A stretch of DNA of 64,000 nucleotides from Alphaproteobacteria bacterium (GCA_016125165.1 WGMH01000004.1:186001-250000), one strand, 5' to 3'; shown: positions 28,472 through 40,283, counted from the stretch's first letter. Notes: a model not told the origin generated them from the sequence alone. Translations and numbers: made by a program.

Positions 28472-28850
28472 TAAGCTTGCGGTCGAATATGCGCAGCACG
28501 TTTGCGAGTTCATGTCCGCGCTTCAGCACATGGCCGGTGGCCGCGATCACGGAATATTGACCCTGCCGCGCGCGCAGCTTGGGCCGCTTCTCCACGATGT
28601 AGAGCGGCATCTCGCTCGCACGCCGGAAGACGGAAAACACCGCGCGGTCATCAAGGAAGTCGAGGGCATAGTCGCGCCATTCCCCAGCGGCAACCATGCG
28701 GCCATAGATGTTCAGGATCTGGCTGAGTTCGCGCCTGTCAAAGCGCACCTGCGCGGCTGTAAAGCCGCCGCCGACAGATCCGCTCCAGCTTTCGGACCGT
28801 GCGGCGGAGCGATGGCCCGCACGGAGGAAATCTATGGGTTCCTCAGCCAT
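28449..28850 (-). CDS. DUF2794 family protein
   Basis: 133-aa soluble protein typical of Alphaproteobacteria. The core FDRRELSQILNIYGRMVAAGEWRDYALDFLDDRAVFSVFRRASEMPLYIVEKRP is the DUF2794 signature, ending with VLKRGHELANVLRIFDRKLIKALAD. No catalytic motif is obvious. Its 3' end overlaps the lost C-terminal part of the GrpB gene by 23 bases. Confidence 0.88.
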   Translation of the reverse strand: MAEEPIDFLRAGHRSAARSESWSGSVGGGFTAAQVRFDRRELSQILNIYGRMVAAGEWRDYALDFLDDRAVFSVFRRASEMPLYIVEKRPKLRARQGQYSVIAATGHVLKRGHELANVLRIFDRKLIKALADD

Positions 28851-28865
28851 GTGACAGCAGTGTGA

Positions 28866-29092
28866 TCCCGCGGAAAGCCAGGTGCAACCCTGGCCGCGAA
28901 AATGCCCCGATTACATCAAAGTCGGGCCGCTTTCGCCTGCCAATCTCTCCTTGTCGGTTGGTCGTGACGGCGCGTTACCCGGATAGACCAGCCCCCCAGC
29001 CCCCGCGGGTTTCGAGCCTCCGGCCAACCGACACCAAATCCCCTTTTGGTTCTCCCAACTTCGCCCGGACGCTTGTCCGGGCGAAGTTTTTT
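28866..29092 (+). ncRNA. Unassigned structured RNA with five hairpins, ending in a terminator
   Basis: No protein gene fits 28851-29135. On the plus strand the region folds into a row of hairpins: CGCG-[GAAA bulge]-GCCAGG-TGCAAC-CCTGGC-CGCG (28869-28898); CCCGA...TCGGG (28906-28926); a long arm closed by TGTCGGTTGG (28952-28961) with CCAACCGACA (29024-29033); ACCAAA-TCCCCT-TTTGGT (29033-29050); and the terminator at 29057-29092. I see none of the marks of tRNA, tmRNA, SRP RNA or RNase P RNA. It could be a small RNA, or a leader with attenuator for the SDR gene that starts 44 bases later. The 5' end is a guess. Confidence 0.5.
29057..29092 (+). terminator. Strong intrinsic terminator
   Basis: AACTTCGCCCGGAC (29057-29070), loop GCTT, GTCCGGGCGAAGTT (29075-29088), and a run of six T (29087-29092). 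A 14-bp perfect stem with a U-tract. No plus-strand gene lies directly upstream, so it must end a non-coding transcript or act as an attenuator. Confidence 0.92.
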
Positions 29093-29135
29093 GCGTCTGC
29101 TGGCGCGAATGAAATCCAGACCACGGGGAAGAAAC

Positions 29136-29879
29136 ATGCGGCTCAAGGATCGCGTTGCCATCATTACAGGGGCAGCTTCGGGCATCGGCGCGGCCACGGC
29201 GCAACTGTTCGCAGAGAACGGTGCGCGCGTTCTGGCAGTCGATCTGCCTCGCAAAGGTCTGGCGGACGCACATGCACAGCACGCCGGAATCGCGACATTA
29301 GAAAAGAGTGTGAGCGATGACGATGCACCCGATGCGATCATCGGCGCCGCCATCTCGAAGTTCGGCGCGCTCGATATTCTGATGAACAATGCCGGGGTCG
29401 CGTCCAACGCACGCGCGGAAGATATGAGCCAGGCCGATTGGGACCGCACGATGGCGGTGAACGTCACCGCGCAATTCCGCTTGTGCCAAAGGGCCATTCC
29501 GCATCTGAAAAACAGTCCGGCGGGACGCATCATCAATGTCGCCTCCGTCATGGCTGAAGGGACCGACTACGGGCTCGCCGCCTATTGCGCATCGAAGGCT
29601 GGCGTCGCCGGATTGACGCGGACGCTTGCGCTGGAACTCGGCAAGTTTGCCATCACTGCGAATTATCTGGAGCCCGGCGCGATCCGCACCGGCATGACGA
29701 GCGGATTGTGGGACGCCCGGCCTGACGTGGCAGATATTTGGGCGAAGAAATCCGCGCTGCGCCGCCTGGGACAACCAATCGATCTCGCGCGAGCGGCATT
29801 GTTTCTGGCGTCCGACGATGGCGGCTTCGTGACCGGCCATGGTCTTGTGGTCGATGGTGGTTTGATGTTGCGGGTCTAG
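29136..29879 (+). CDS. SDR-family oxidoreductase (FabG-like)
   Basis: 247-aa classical SDR. TGAASGIG (cofactor loop), NNAG, the catalytic Ser in NVASVMAEG, and YCASK with Tyr and Lys are all intact; the C-terminal SDDGGFVTGHGLVVDGG is the usual ending. I start at MRLKDRVAII, behind GGGGAAGAAAC; the longer ORF begins inside the terminator. The first Asp after beta-2 (VDLP) favours NAD. The substrate is unknown. The stop overlaps the convergent gene at CTAG. Confidence 0.92.
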   Translation: MRLKDRVAIITGAASGIGAATAQLFAENGARVLAVDLPRKGLADAHAQHAGIATLEKSVSDDDAPDAIIGAAISKFGALDILMNNAGVASNARAEDMSQADWDRTMAVNVTAQFRLCQRAIPHLKNSPAGRIINVASVMAEGTDYGLAAYCASKAGVAGLTRTLALELGKFAITANYLEPGAIRTGMTSGLWDARPDVADIWAKKSALRRLGQPIDLARAALFLASDDGGFVTGHGLVVDGGLMLRV

Positions 29880-30196
29880 CGCTTGCTATTGTTCCGCGCG
29901 ATTTCGCGAAGGTTATAGGCCATCTGGCCGAACGGTCCGCCCAGTGTACCCGTAAGGACGCAGACGGAGGTGCCGATGGGCAGATAACCTGTAGCCACGT
30001 CACCCAACAGCACCGAAAGACCGAAGCCCGCAAAACCGCCAAGCCCACCCGCAATCGCCCCGCCGGTGGCGCCGGAAAACCAGCCTTTGCCAGTGTTCAT
30101 GGAATACATATAGCCAGCGGTCGCCGCGACCATCATGCGCGCGAATAACGCGTGTTCCAAAACCCAGCGGCTTTCATGCGCCAGAAGCGCCAACAC
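29876..30196 (-). CDS. Small glycine-rich membrane protein of unknown function; start uncertain
   Basis: At least 106 aa, with two hydrophobic parts: a Gly-rich stretch (GATGGAIAGGLGGFAGFGLSVLLGDVATGYLPIG) and TSVCVLTGTLGGPFGQMAYN. The first standard start is GTG at 30196, but it lies inside a hydrophobic helix that continues upstream (LLAIAAIAGLAIQLVLALLAHE) and has no RBS. A good GGAGG RBS lies before ATC at 30250, which would give 124 aa and a complete first helix; an in-frame stop shortly upstream excludes longer forms. I keep the conservative start. Confidence 0.6.
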   Translation of the reverse strand: MLALLAHESRWVLEHALFARMMVAATAGYMYSMNTGKGWFSGATGGAIAGGLGGFAGFGLSVLLGDVATGYLPIGTSVCVLTGTLGGPFGQMAYNLREIARNNSKR

Positions 30197-30360
30197 AAGC
30201 TGGATGGCAAGCCCGGCAATGGCGGCGATGGCCAGAAGGCGCGTGTTGATGACGAAACCTCCACAATCGGCTTTGAGAACATGGAGCCAAACGCAACACT
30301 ACGGCCACTTTGCGGCAGCCCGCGCCCGATTGCGTGGCGAACGGCACGCACGGGCACCGC

Positions 30361-30381
30361 AATCGGACGCAATGTCCGATT
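30361..30381. promoter_or_regulatory. Inverted repeat upstream of the ABC operon
   Basis: AATCGGAC (30361-30368), GCAAT, GTCCGATT (30374-30381), a perfect 8-bp dyad about 75 bases before the ATPase start. The 261-bp gap between the divergent genes holds no other feature I trust. The dyad could be a repressor site or a short leader hairpin. Confidence 0.4.
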
Positions 30382-30457
30382 CGTAAGGATTGCACCCTTG
30401 CTTGCGGAAGGCGAATTCTCTAAGGCGAGCAATGGCAGGGGGCGCCGCGATTTCAGC

Positions 30458-31420
30458 ATGATTGAGATTGAGGGACTGACCAAAACTTTCGGGCCGATAG
30501 CGGCCGTCGCTGGTGTGGACCTCAAGGTCGCGCGCGGCGAGGTGCTCGGTTTTCTGGGCCCCAATGGCGCGGGCAAATCCACCACCATGAAGATGGTGAC
30601 GGGATATCTCTCGCCCACCGCGGGCCGCGTGCGCATTCTGGGTCACGATATCGAAACCGACACCCTCGCCGCACAGCGCCAGATCGGATACCTGCCCGAA
30701 GGCGCGCCTGCTTATGGCGACATGACCCCGCGCCAGTTTCTGAGTTTTATCGCCGAAGCGCGCGGTTTCTCCGGTGCGACTTTGAAGGAAAAGGTCGCCG
30801 CTGCCGTCGAGAAGACCGACCTTGATCCGGTTCTCGATCAGCCCATCGAAACGCTCTCCAAGGGCTTCAAGCGCCGCGTGGGGTTTGCGCAGGCCATCCT
30901 GCATGACCCCCCGGTTCTCATCATGGACGAACCGACCGACGGCCTTGATCCCAACCAGAAGCATGCCGTTCGCGCACTCATCAAGAAGATGGCAGCGGAC
31001 AAGGCGATCATCATTTCCACGCATCTTCTCGAAGAGGTTGAAGCGATCTGCACCCGCGCGGTCATTATCGATCGTGGGCGCGTCGTTGCAGACGGCACGC
31101 CGGCGGCCCTGCTTGCCCGTTCACGTCATCACAACGCTGTAACGCTGACGGTTCCCGCCGATCAGGCCGCACAAGTGAAGTCGCGGCTCAAGACCATTTC
31201 GAGCATCGGTTCCGTTGAAGAAGCCGCGCGCAAGGATGGCAGCGTGCAGATCACCGCATTTCCCAAGGCAGGCGCGCTTCTGATCGAAGATGTGAGCGCG
31301 CTGGCGAAGGCCGAGAAGTGGGACGCCCGGGAGCTTTACGCCGAACCCGGCAGGCTTGACGAAGTGTTCCGCGCCATCACCACCCATGATACGAGGCGCG
31401 CCGCAGAGGATCACGCATGA
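30458..31420 (+). CDS. ABC transporter ATP-binding protein (GldA-like)
   Basis: 320-aa ATPase of the ABC-2/gliding-type exporters. Walker A GPNGAGKST, Q-loop IGYLPEGAPAYGDMT, signature LSKGFKRRVGFAQAI (LSKG in place of LSGG, common in this group), Walker B LIMDEPTDGLDP and H-loop ISTHLLEEVE are present, with a C-terminal domain of about 100 residues. I start at MIEIEGLTKTF (30458). It begins a four-gene operon whose genes overlap or nearly touch. Confidence 0.92.
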   Translation: MIEIEGLTKTFGPIAAVAGVDLKVARGEVLGFLGPNGAGKSTTMKMVTGYLSPTAGRVRILGHDIETDTLAAQRQIGYLPEGAPAYGDMTPRQFLSFIAEARGFSGATLKEKVAAAVEKTDLDPVLDQPIETLSKGFKRRVGFAQAILHDPPVLIMDEPTDGLDPNQKHAVRALIKKMAADKAIIISTHLLEEVEAICTRAVIIDRGRVVADGTPAALLARSRHHNAVTLTVPADQAAQVKSRLKTISSIGSVEEAARKDGSVQITAFPKAGALLIEDVSALAKAEKWDARELYAEPGRLDEVFRAITTHDTRRAAEDHA

Positions 31421-32151
31421 AAGACGTGTGGACGATCTTCAAGCGCGAGTTTGCAGCGTATTTCGCGACGCCGCTCGCCTATGTGTTCATCGTGATCTTC
31501 CTGTTCGCGATGGGCGCGTTCACATTCTACATCGGCCGTTTCTACGACAACGGCATGGCCGATCTCACGGTGTTCTTCACCTATCATCCCTGGCTCTATC
31601 TGTTTCTCGTACCCGCCATTTCCATGCGGCTATGGGCAGAGGAACGGCGCACCGGCACGATGGAATTGCTGCTCACCCTGCCCGTTCCGCTGTGGGCCAC
31701 GGTGACAGGGAAATATCTTGCGGCGTGGGCAATGACGGGGGTTGCGCTTGTTCTGACCTTCCCCATCTGGCTTACGGTCAATTACCTTGGCAGCCCCGAT
31801 AACGGCGTGATCCTGGCAGGCTATATCGGCAGCTTCCTGATGGCGGGTGCGTACCTAGCCATCGGCGCCTGCATCTCGGCGGCGACCAACAATCAGGTGA
31901 TCGCGTTTGTCGTGAGCGTGACGGTGTGTTTCCTTTTTACTATCTCCGGCGCGCCGCTGGTGCTGGATTTCTTCCGCGCCTGGGCGCCGCAGACGCTGGT
32001 GACAGCAATCAGCTCGTTCAGTTTCCTTACCCACTTCGCTTCGATTACCAATGGCGTGATCGACCTGCGCGATCTGGTGTTTTTCTTCTCGCTGATTGCG
32101 CTGTTCCTGGGCGGGAATGTCGTGCTGGTCGATCTGAAGCGAGCCGGGTGA
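31417..32151 (+). CDS. ABC-2 permease subunit (GldF-like)
   Basis: 244-aa protein with six hydrophobic helices. KDVWTIFKREFAAYFATPLAYVFIVIFLF is the typical GldF/NosY-type N-terminus, and SMRLWAEERRTGTMELLLTLPV is the cytosolic coupling region. The start overlaps the ATPase stop as ATGA. Together with the ATPase and the next gene it forms an exporter of the gliding-motility family, which is found widely in species that do not glide. Confidence 0.92.
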   Translation: MKDVWTIFKREFAAYFATPLAYVFIVIFLFAMGAFTFYIGRFYDNGMADLTVFFTYHPWLYLFLVPAISMRLWAEERRTGTMELLLTLPVPLWATVTGKYLAAWAMTGVALVLTFPIWLTVNYLGSPDNGVILAGYIGSFLMAGAYLAIGACISAATNNQVIAFVVSVTVCFLFTISGAPLVLDFFRAWAPQTLVTAISSFSFLTHFASITNGVIDLRDLVFFFSLIALFLGGNVVLVDLKRAG

Positions 32152-32155
32152 GGCG

Positions 32156-34036
32156 ATGAAGCAGATACCACGCCGCCTCTATGGAGCACTTGCGCTGGCG
32201 CTGGGCGCGATCATCTTTGTCGCGCTCAATATTGCCGTGGACAGCACGATCACTTCGGCGCGCATCGACCTGACCGAAAACGGGCTCTACACGCTGTCGC
32301 AGGGCACGAAGAACACCGTCGCCAAGCTCGATGAACCGATCACATTGAAGCTGTATTATTCCGCAAAGGTCGCGGCCGACTATGCGCAAATTCAGGCCTA
32401 TGCCACGCGCGTGCGCGATCTTCTGAACGAATATGCCGCGCGCAGCGGCGGCAAGATCACGCTGACAGAAATCGATCCGGAATCCTTTACGCCCGAGGAA
32501 GATGAGGCCACCGCCGCAGGGCTGACCGGCATACCCACCGATAGCGGGGAAATGGTCTATTTCGGACTTGTCGGCACCAACACCATCGGCGGGCGCGAAG
32601 TCATTCCCTATTTCTCGCAGAACCGCGAAAGCTATCTGGAATACGATGTTACCTCGCTGATCTATCACCTCGCCAATCCGAAAAAGCCGCTCATCGGGAT
32701 CATTTCCAGCTTGCCGCTCGAGTCGGGCGCGGGTGGCATGGCAGCGATGCTGCAGGGCCAGAGCCAGCCCTATGCGATCTATCAGGAATTGAGCGCGGCC
32801 TATCAGACGAAGATGCTGGAGCAGAACTTCACGTCCATTCCCAAGGATGTGGATGTGCTGCTCATCGCACATCCCACCGGCCTCAACGACCAGCAGCTTT
32901 ATGCCATCGACCAATTCGTGCTGAAGGGCGGGCGGGCGCTCGTCTTCGTTGATCCCAACGCGGAGATTGCGCAAGCGCAGGCCGGAATGGACCCGCGCGC
33001 GGCGGGCGCCGCCATGTCCGATCTGCCCAGGCTCTTCAAGGCATGGGGCATCGACTACAATCCGCAGAAGATTGTCGCGGATGTAGCACTGGCGCAGCGC
33101 GTGCAGACGCCGGACCCGCGCAATCCCGTTGCCGCCTACCCGGCATGGCTGCGCCTTGGTCCTGACCAGTTCGACCACAACGATCAAATCACCGCCAACC
33201 TGCAATCGCTCAATCTGGCAAGCAGCGGCTTTCTGAAACCTGCCAGGGGCGCGACGACGAAGTTCACGCCACTCATCATCAGTTCGGATCAGGCGGCCGC
33301 GCTGGATTCGGTGATGGTGCGCATGACACAGAACCCGCAAGACCTGATCAAGCTTGTCGAGCCCACTGGAGAGCAGTTCGTCCTTGCGGCGCGCATTTCC
33401 GGCACCGCAAAGACGGCATTCCCCGGCGGTGCGCCCGTGCCTGGCGGCCCTGCCGAAGTGATGCAGTCGGCGCACGGAATCAATGTCGTGGTCATGGCTG
33501 ATGCCGACATCTTCGATGATCGCTTCTGGGTTCGCATGGAAAACGTGTTCGGCAAACGCGTGGCCTCACCTTTCGCCGACAATGGCGCCTTCGTTCTGAA
33601 CGCGCTGGAGAATCTGACGGGTTCCGGCGACCTCATTTCGCTGCGCACCCGCGCCACCTCGAACCGCCCGTTCACGGTCGTGCAGGAATTGCAGGCCAAC
33701 GCGCAGGCAAAATTCCAGCAGGAGGCAGAAGCCCTGCAGCAGCGCATCAATGATGCGCAAACGCGGTTGCGCTCTCTTGAACAGGGCGAGGAAAGCGGCA
33801 AGACGCTGACGCTTACGGCGGAACAGCAGGCGGAAATCGAGAGATTCCAGACCGAGTTGATTCAGTCCCGCACAGCGCTGCGCGACGTGCAGCGCAAGCT
33901 GCGCGAAGACGTGGACGAACTTGGCGCGTGGCTTGCGTTCTTCAATATCGCGGCTGTGCCGCTTCTGGTGGCGGCATTCGCCATCGGCCTTGCGATCCTG
34001 CGCCGCCGGCGCCGCGCGCGCACCGCGAGGGTATGA
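32156..34036 (+). CDS. GldG-family ABC auxiliary protein
   Basis: 626-aa protein anchored by an N-terminal helix (LYGALALALGAIIFVALNIAVD) and a C-terminal one (LAFFNIAAVPLLVAAFAIGLAIL). Between them lies the GldG/IFT52-like periplasmic domain: RIDLTENGLYTLSQGT, LKLYYSAK, VLLIAHPTGLNDQQLYAIDQFVLKGGRALVFVDP. A coiled coil (about residues 515-590, QQEAEALQQRINDAQTRLRS) leads to the second helix. It starts four bases after the permease stop and ends overlapping the DUF4340 gene, and is likely the substrate-contacting partner. Confidence 0.9.
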   Translation: MKQIPRRLYGALALALGAIIFVALNIAVDSTITSARIDLTENGLYTLSQGTKNTVAKLDEPITLKLYYSAKVAADYAQIQAYATRVRDLLNEYAARSGGKITLTEIDPESFTPEEDEATAAGLTGIPTDSGEMVYFGLVGTNTIGGREVIPYFSQNRESYLEYDVTSLIYHLANPKKPLIGIISSLPLESGAGGMAAMLQGQSQPYAIYQELSAAYQTKMLEQNFTSIPKDVDVLLIAHPTGLNDQQLYAIDQFVLKGGRALVFVDPNAEIAQAQAGMDPRAAGAAMSDLPRLFKAWGIDYNPQKIVADVALAQRVQTPDPRNPVAAYPAWLRLGPDQFDHNDQITANLQSLNLASSGFLKPARGATTKFTPLIISSDQAAALDSVMVRMTQNPQDLIKLVEPTGEQFVLAARISGTAKTAFPGGAPVPGGPAEVMQSAHGINVVVMADADIFDDRFWVRMENVFGKRVASPFADNGAFVLNALENLTGSGDLISLRTRATSNRPFTVVQELQANAQAKFQQEAEALQQRINDAQTRLRSLEQGEESGKTLTLTAEQQAEIERFQTELIQSRTALRDVQRKLREDVDELGAWLAFFNIAAVPLLVAAFAIGLAILRRRRRARTARV

Positions 34037-35118
34037 TGGCAACGCTCGCCGACATTCTGAACGACCGTCGCGGGCGCAATCTGGCCATTCTGGCGGGGGC
34101 AGCGATTGTCACCATCGCGATCGCCTTCTTTGCCCTTTCCGGGCAGAACGCGCGAACCGCCGACAACGAGTCTGGCGAACTGTTCTTTCCGCAATTGCGC
34201 ATCCGTTCAAGCGATGTCGCGAAAATTCACATCGTGTCGGCGAAGGATGGAACGTTTGACGTTGCTTTCCTGCCGGATCGCGGCTGGGTGATCCCATCGC
34301 GAGGAAACTTCCCGGCATCTTTCGACCAGGTGAAGCGCACGGTCACCGGGCTCTCCGAATTCACGAAGATCGAGCCCAAAACCGCCAAGCCCGAGCTTCT
34401 GCACTACGTGGACCTCGAAGACCCCGCAAAGGGTGGCAAGGGCATAGAGATCGTTCTCACCAGTGAGAAGGGTGAAACCATCGCGGCGCTCATTCTGGGC
34501 AAGAGCGAAGACATCGGTGATTCCACTGGCGCGGTCGGGCTTTATGTGCGCGAGCCTTCTTCCAGCCAAAGCTGGCTCGTGCGCAGCATGCTCGATCTGC
34601 AAAGCGATCCAGCACAGTGGATGGAGAAAGATATCGTGGGGCTCGACCGGTCCCGCATCAAGGAAGTGTCTGTCGCGCCGAAGATCGGTCCCGCCTTCAT
34701 GGTCCGTCGCGACAAACCAAGCGACGCCAATTTCGTACTGCTGGACATGCCAAAGGGGCGTGAACTCGCCTACGAAAGTGCGACAGATGCCGTTGCCAGC
34801 GCATTGACGGGATTCAGCTTTTCCGACGTGCGCCCCGAAACACCCGGCGAATTCGACAATGCCGCGCGCCTGACGGCCGACACTTTCGATGGTCTCTCCG
34901 TCACCGCCGATGTGGTGAAAAGCGGGGCTGATACCTGGGTGCGCATTTCCGCCGAAGCCGCGTCAGGCGCAAAGCCGGATATCGAAAAGGAAGCCCGCCA
35001 GATCGCCGCAAAAGCCGGCGGATGGGCCTTCAAGCTGCCCGCTTACAAGGCGGACCAATTCCAGACCACCCGCGACAGCCTGCTGAAGCCGCTGGAAAAC
35101 GCCAAGCCTGCCGGATGA
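34033..35118 (+). CDS. DUF4340 domain protein
   Basis: 361-aa protein with one N-terminal membrane helix (RNLAILAGAAIVTIAIAFFAL) and a large outside part of repeated beta strands typical of DUF4340: SSDVAKIHIVSAKDGTFDVAFLPDRGWVIPS, EIVLTSEKGETIAALILGK and the VGLYVREP block. The start (ATGATG at 34033) overlaps the GldG stop. DUF4340 genes regularly follow gldFG-like genes, so it is probably a structural part of that exporter on the periplasmic side. Confidence 0.87.
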   Translation: MMATLADILNDRRGRNLAILAGAAIVTIAIAFFALSGQNARTADNESGELFFPQLRIRSSDVAKIHIVSAKDGTFDVAFLPDRGWVIPSRGNFPASFDQVKRTVTGLSEFTKIEPKTAKPELLHYVDLEDPAKGGKGIEIVLTSEKGETIAALILGKSEDIGDSTGAVGLYVREPSSSQSWLVRSMLDLQSDPAQWMEKDIVGLDRSRIKEVSVAPKIGPAFMVRRDKPSDANFVLLDMPKGRELAYESATDAVASALTGFSFSDVRPETPGEFDNAARLTADTFDGLSVTADVVKSGADTWVRISAEAASGAKPDIEKEARQIAAKAGGWAFKLPAYKADQFQTTRDSLLKPLENAKPAG

Positions 35119-35172
35119 CCCCGCGACCCCGCATCCCGTGACAATCGCGCGGCGCCGCGCTACGGCTGACGC

Positions 35173-36219
35173 ATGGCCGAAGAACCCCAATTCCTGCGCA
35201 ATCTCTGGTACATGGCCTGCCTTGCAAGCGAGGTGAAGCCGGGCGGATTGCGCCGCCAGATGCTCTTGGGCGAGCCGGTTCTCGTTGGCCGCACCAGGGC
35301 CGGCAAGGCGTTCGCCATGCGCGATATCTGCCCCCATCGTGGCGTGCCCCTTTCGGCGGGCAAGGTCGCAGCCGATGAAACCGTGGAGTGCCCCTATCAC
35401 GGCTGGCGCTTCCGCACCGATGGCGTTTGCGCGGCGATCCCCTCGCTGGTCGAGGAAAACGAGATGGATCCCACCAAAATTCGCGTGAAGCCTTATCCGG
35501 CCTGCGAACAGGATGGGCTGATCTGGGTCTATATGACCGCGCAGGAGCGTGACGCCCCTGCCCCAACGGCGCTTCCGCCCAAGGTGCAGAACATTACGAA
35601 CGCGAAACCGCGCTGGGTGGAAAGCCAGACCTTTCGCTGCGGGATCGATCACGCCGTGATCGGGCTGATGGACCCGGCACATGCGCCTTACGTGCATGGC
35701 CGCTGGTGGTGGCGCGTGAAGCAGAAGCTGAAAGAGAAAGCCTACGCGCCCCTTCCTACCGGCTTCATCATGACACGCCACGCGCCGACCAAACCCGCCT
35801 ACAGGCTGGTGGCGCCGGATGTTTCCACCGAGATTACCTTCGAGCTGCCGAGCACGCGCTTCGAAAACATCTCCGGCACGCTGCTGGGCCGCCGCGCCGA
35901 TGTCGTGGGCCTCACATGCTGCACGCCGCTCGATGCCGACACCACGCAGGTGACGCAGATTTTCTACTGGCCCGGCTGGCTCGGTTTCCTGAAGCCGTTC
36001 TTCGTCCTGCTCGGCCCCACCTTCCTCGGCGACGACCGAAGGATGGTGGAACTCCAGCGCGAGGGGCTGAAATTCAATCCGGCGCTGATGCTGATCCAGG
36101 ACGCCGACCAGCCCGCCATCTGGTATCACCGCCTCAAGAAAGCGTGGGCTGAATCGGTCGAAAACGGCACAGCTTTCGTGAATCCGGTGAAGGAGCGCGT
36201 TCTCAGATGGCGAAGCTGA
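35173..36219 (+). CDS. Rieske [2Fe-2S] aromatic ring-hydroxylating oxygenase subunit
   Basis: 348-aa oxygenase alpha-subunit-like protein. The Rieske cluster ligands are CPHRG (Cys53, His55) and CPYHGW (Cys73, His76). The catalytic iron motif is seen as LMDPAHAPYVH (His170, His175 with bridging Asp167). The size and VanA-like layout suggest a single-component-type oxygenase acting on an O-methyl aromatic or steroid; no reductase or ferredoxin gene is nearby. It starts 54 bases after DUF4340 and overlaps the next gene by 13 bases. Confidence 0.9.
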   Translation: MAEEPQFLRNLWYMACLASEVKPGGLRRQMLLGEPVLVGRTRAGKAFAMRDICPHRGVPLSAGKVAADETVECPYHGWRFRTDGVCAAIPSLVEENEMDPTKIRVKPYPACEQDGLIWVYMTAQERDAPAPTALPPKVQNITNAKPRWVESQTFRCGIDHAVIGLMDPAHAPYVHGRWWWRVKQKLKEKAYAPLPTGFIMTRHAPTKPAYRLVAPDVSTEITFELPSTRFENISGTLLGRRADVVGLTCCTPLDADTTQVTQIFYWPGWLGFLKPFFVLLGPTFLGDDRRMVELQREGLKFNPALMLIQDADQPAIWYHRLKKAWAESVENGTAFVNPVKERVLRWRS

Positions 36220-36821
36220 AAACTGCGCTTTTGGTCGTAGCGATGTCGCTCCTGTCCGTCGGACCTGTAAGGTCCAACGAGACACCAGCAAACTTTCGCG
36301 AAATCAATATCACGTCAGATTCCGAGCCGGGATGGTTGCCGTCTGCCGAGCTGTCAGATGCAGCGGAACATGATGCGCGCGCGTACCTTACCGCTCGGGA
36401 CTCGGGAGAAATTGCAAAGGCCTATGCAATGCTTGCCGATATCAATCGCGCCAACATGCCCTATGAGCGATATTCCGGCGATCAGACAGCGATCCACGAC
36501 AAACTTGGGGATGTTATCGAGCGCCGCTTTCTAAAAGTCACTTGGACCAAGAATCCCAGGAACGCACCGGCATTAGGCATCTACGTAGCGATTGATCTCG
36601 CAGGCCGATTTACCAAGGCCGATCGCTTCTGTGGATACATGATCCTGTATCAACCCTTGTCCGGCAAACCGTTCGGGGTAATGCGCGAGGAAGAAAATTT
36701 CATCGAAAATGCGCAGGCCGATTCTATTGCGAAGACGCATGGCCCTGCCGAGGTCGAAAAAGTTTGGACGCAGCTTTCAAGCCATTGTCCCAACTATCCG
36801 GGGGTGAATGCCCGCCCCTGA
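36207..36821 (+). CDS. Secreted DUF4019-like protein, lower GC
   Basis: 204 aa with a signal peptide (MAKLKTALLVVAMSLLSVGPVRS). The middle, HDARAYLTARDSGEIAKAYAMLADINRANMPYERYSGD, followed by RRFLKVTWTKNPRNAPALGIYVAIDL, resembles DUF4019 proteins, predicted beta-rich periplasmic domains. Two Cys (FCGYM and HCPNY) may pair. The base composition is visibly lower in GC than its neighbours, hinting at later arrival, though the 13-base overlap with the Rieske gene shows integration into this transcript. Confidence 0.7.
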   Translation: MAKLKTALLVVAMSLLSVGPVRSNETPANFREINITSDSEPGWLPSAELSDAAEHDARAYLTARDSGEIAKAYAMLADINRANMPYERYSGDQTAIHDKLGDVIERRFLKVTWTKNPRNAPALGIYVAIDLAGRFTKADRFCGYMILYQPLSGKPFGVMREEENFIENAQADSIAKTHGPAEVEKVWTQLSSHCPNYPGVNARP

Positions 36822-36841
36822 TCGGCACGACGCCATAAGGC

Positions 36842-36870
36842 TTGCCCCCGGCCCGACTCGTCGCTAAACG
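36842..36870 (+). promoter_or_regulatory. Possible carB promoter
   Basis: TTGCCC (36842-36847), 17 bases, TAAACG (36865-36870), about 65 bases upstream of the carB start. Moderate match, best candidate in the 120-bp gap. Confidence 0.35.
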
Positions 36871-36941
36871 ATCCCCTTAACCTGCAATCCGGCCGGACAT
36901 GGACACGCCCCAAGCGTGCGCCAGCCCACGCGCGAGAGAAC

Positions 36942-40280
<3,339 letters not shown>

Positions 40281-40283
40281 GCG

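Noticed and set aside
28945..29092. 6S RNA as the identity of the RNA before the SDR gene
   Set aside because: 6S RNA should form one long interrupted hairpin with a central bubble and in this class usually lies near zapA and the formyl-THF cycloligase gene. Here there is a chain of separate hairpins and a different context, so I do not name it 6S.
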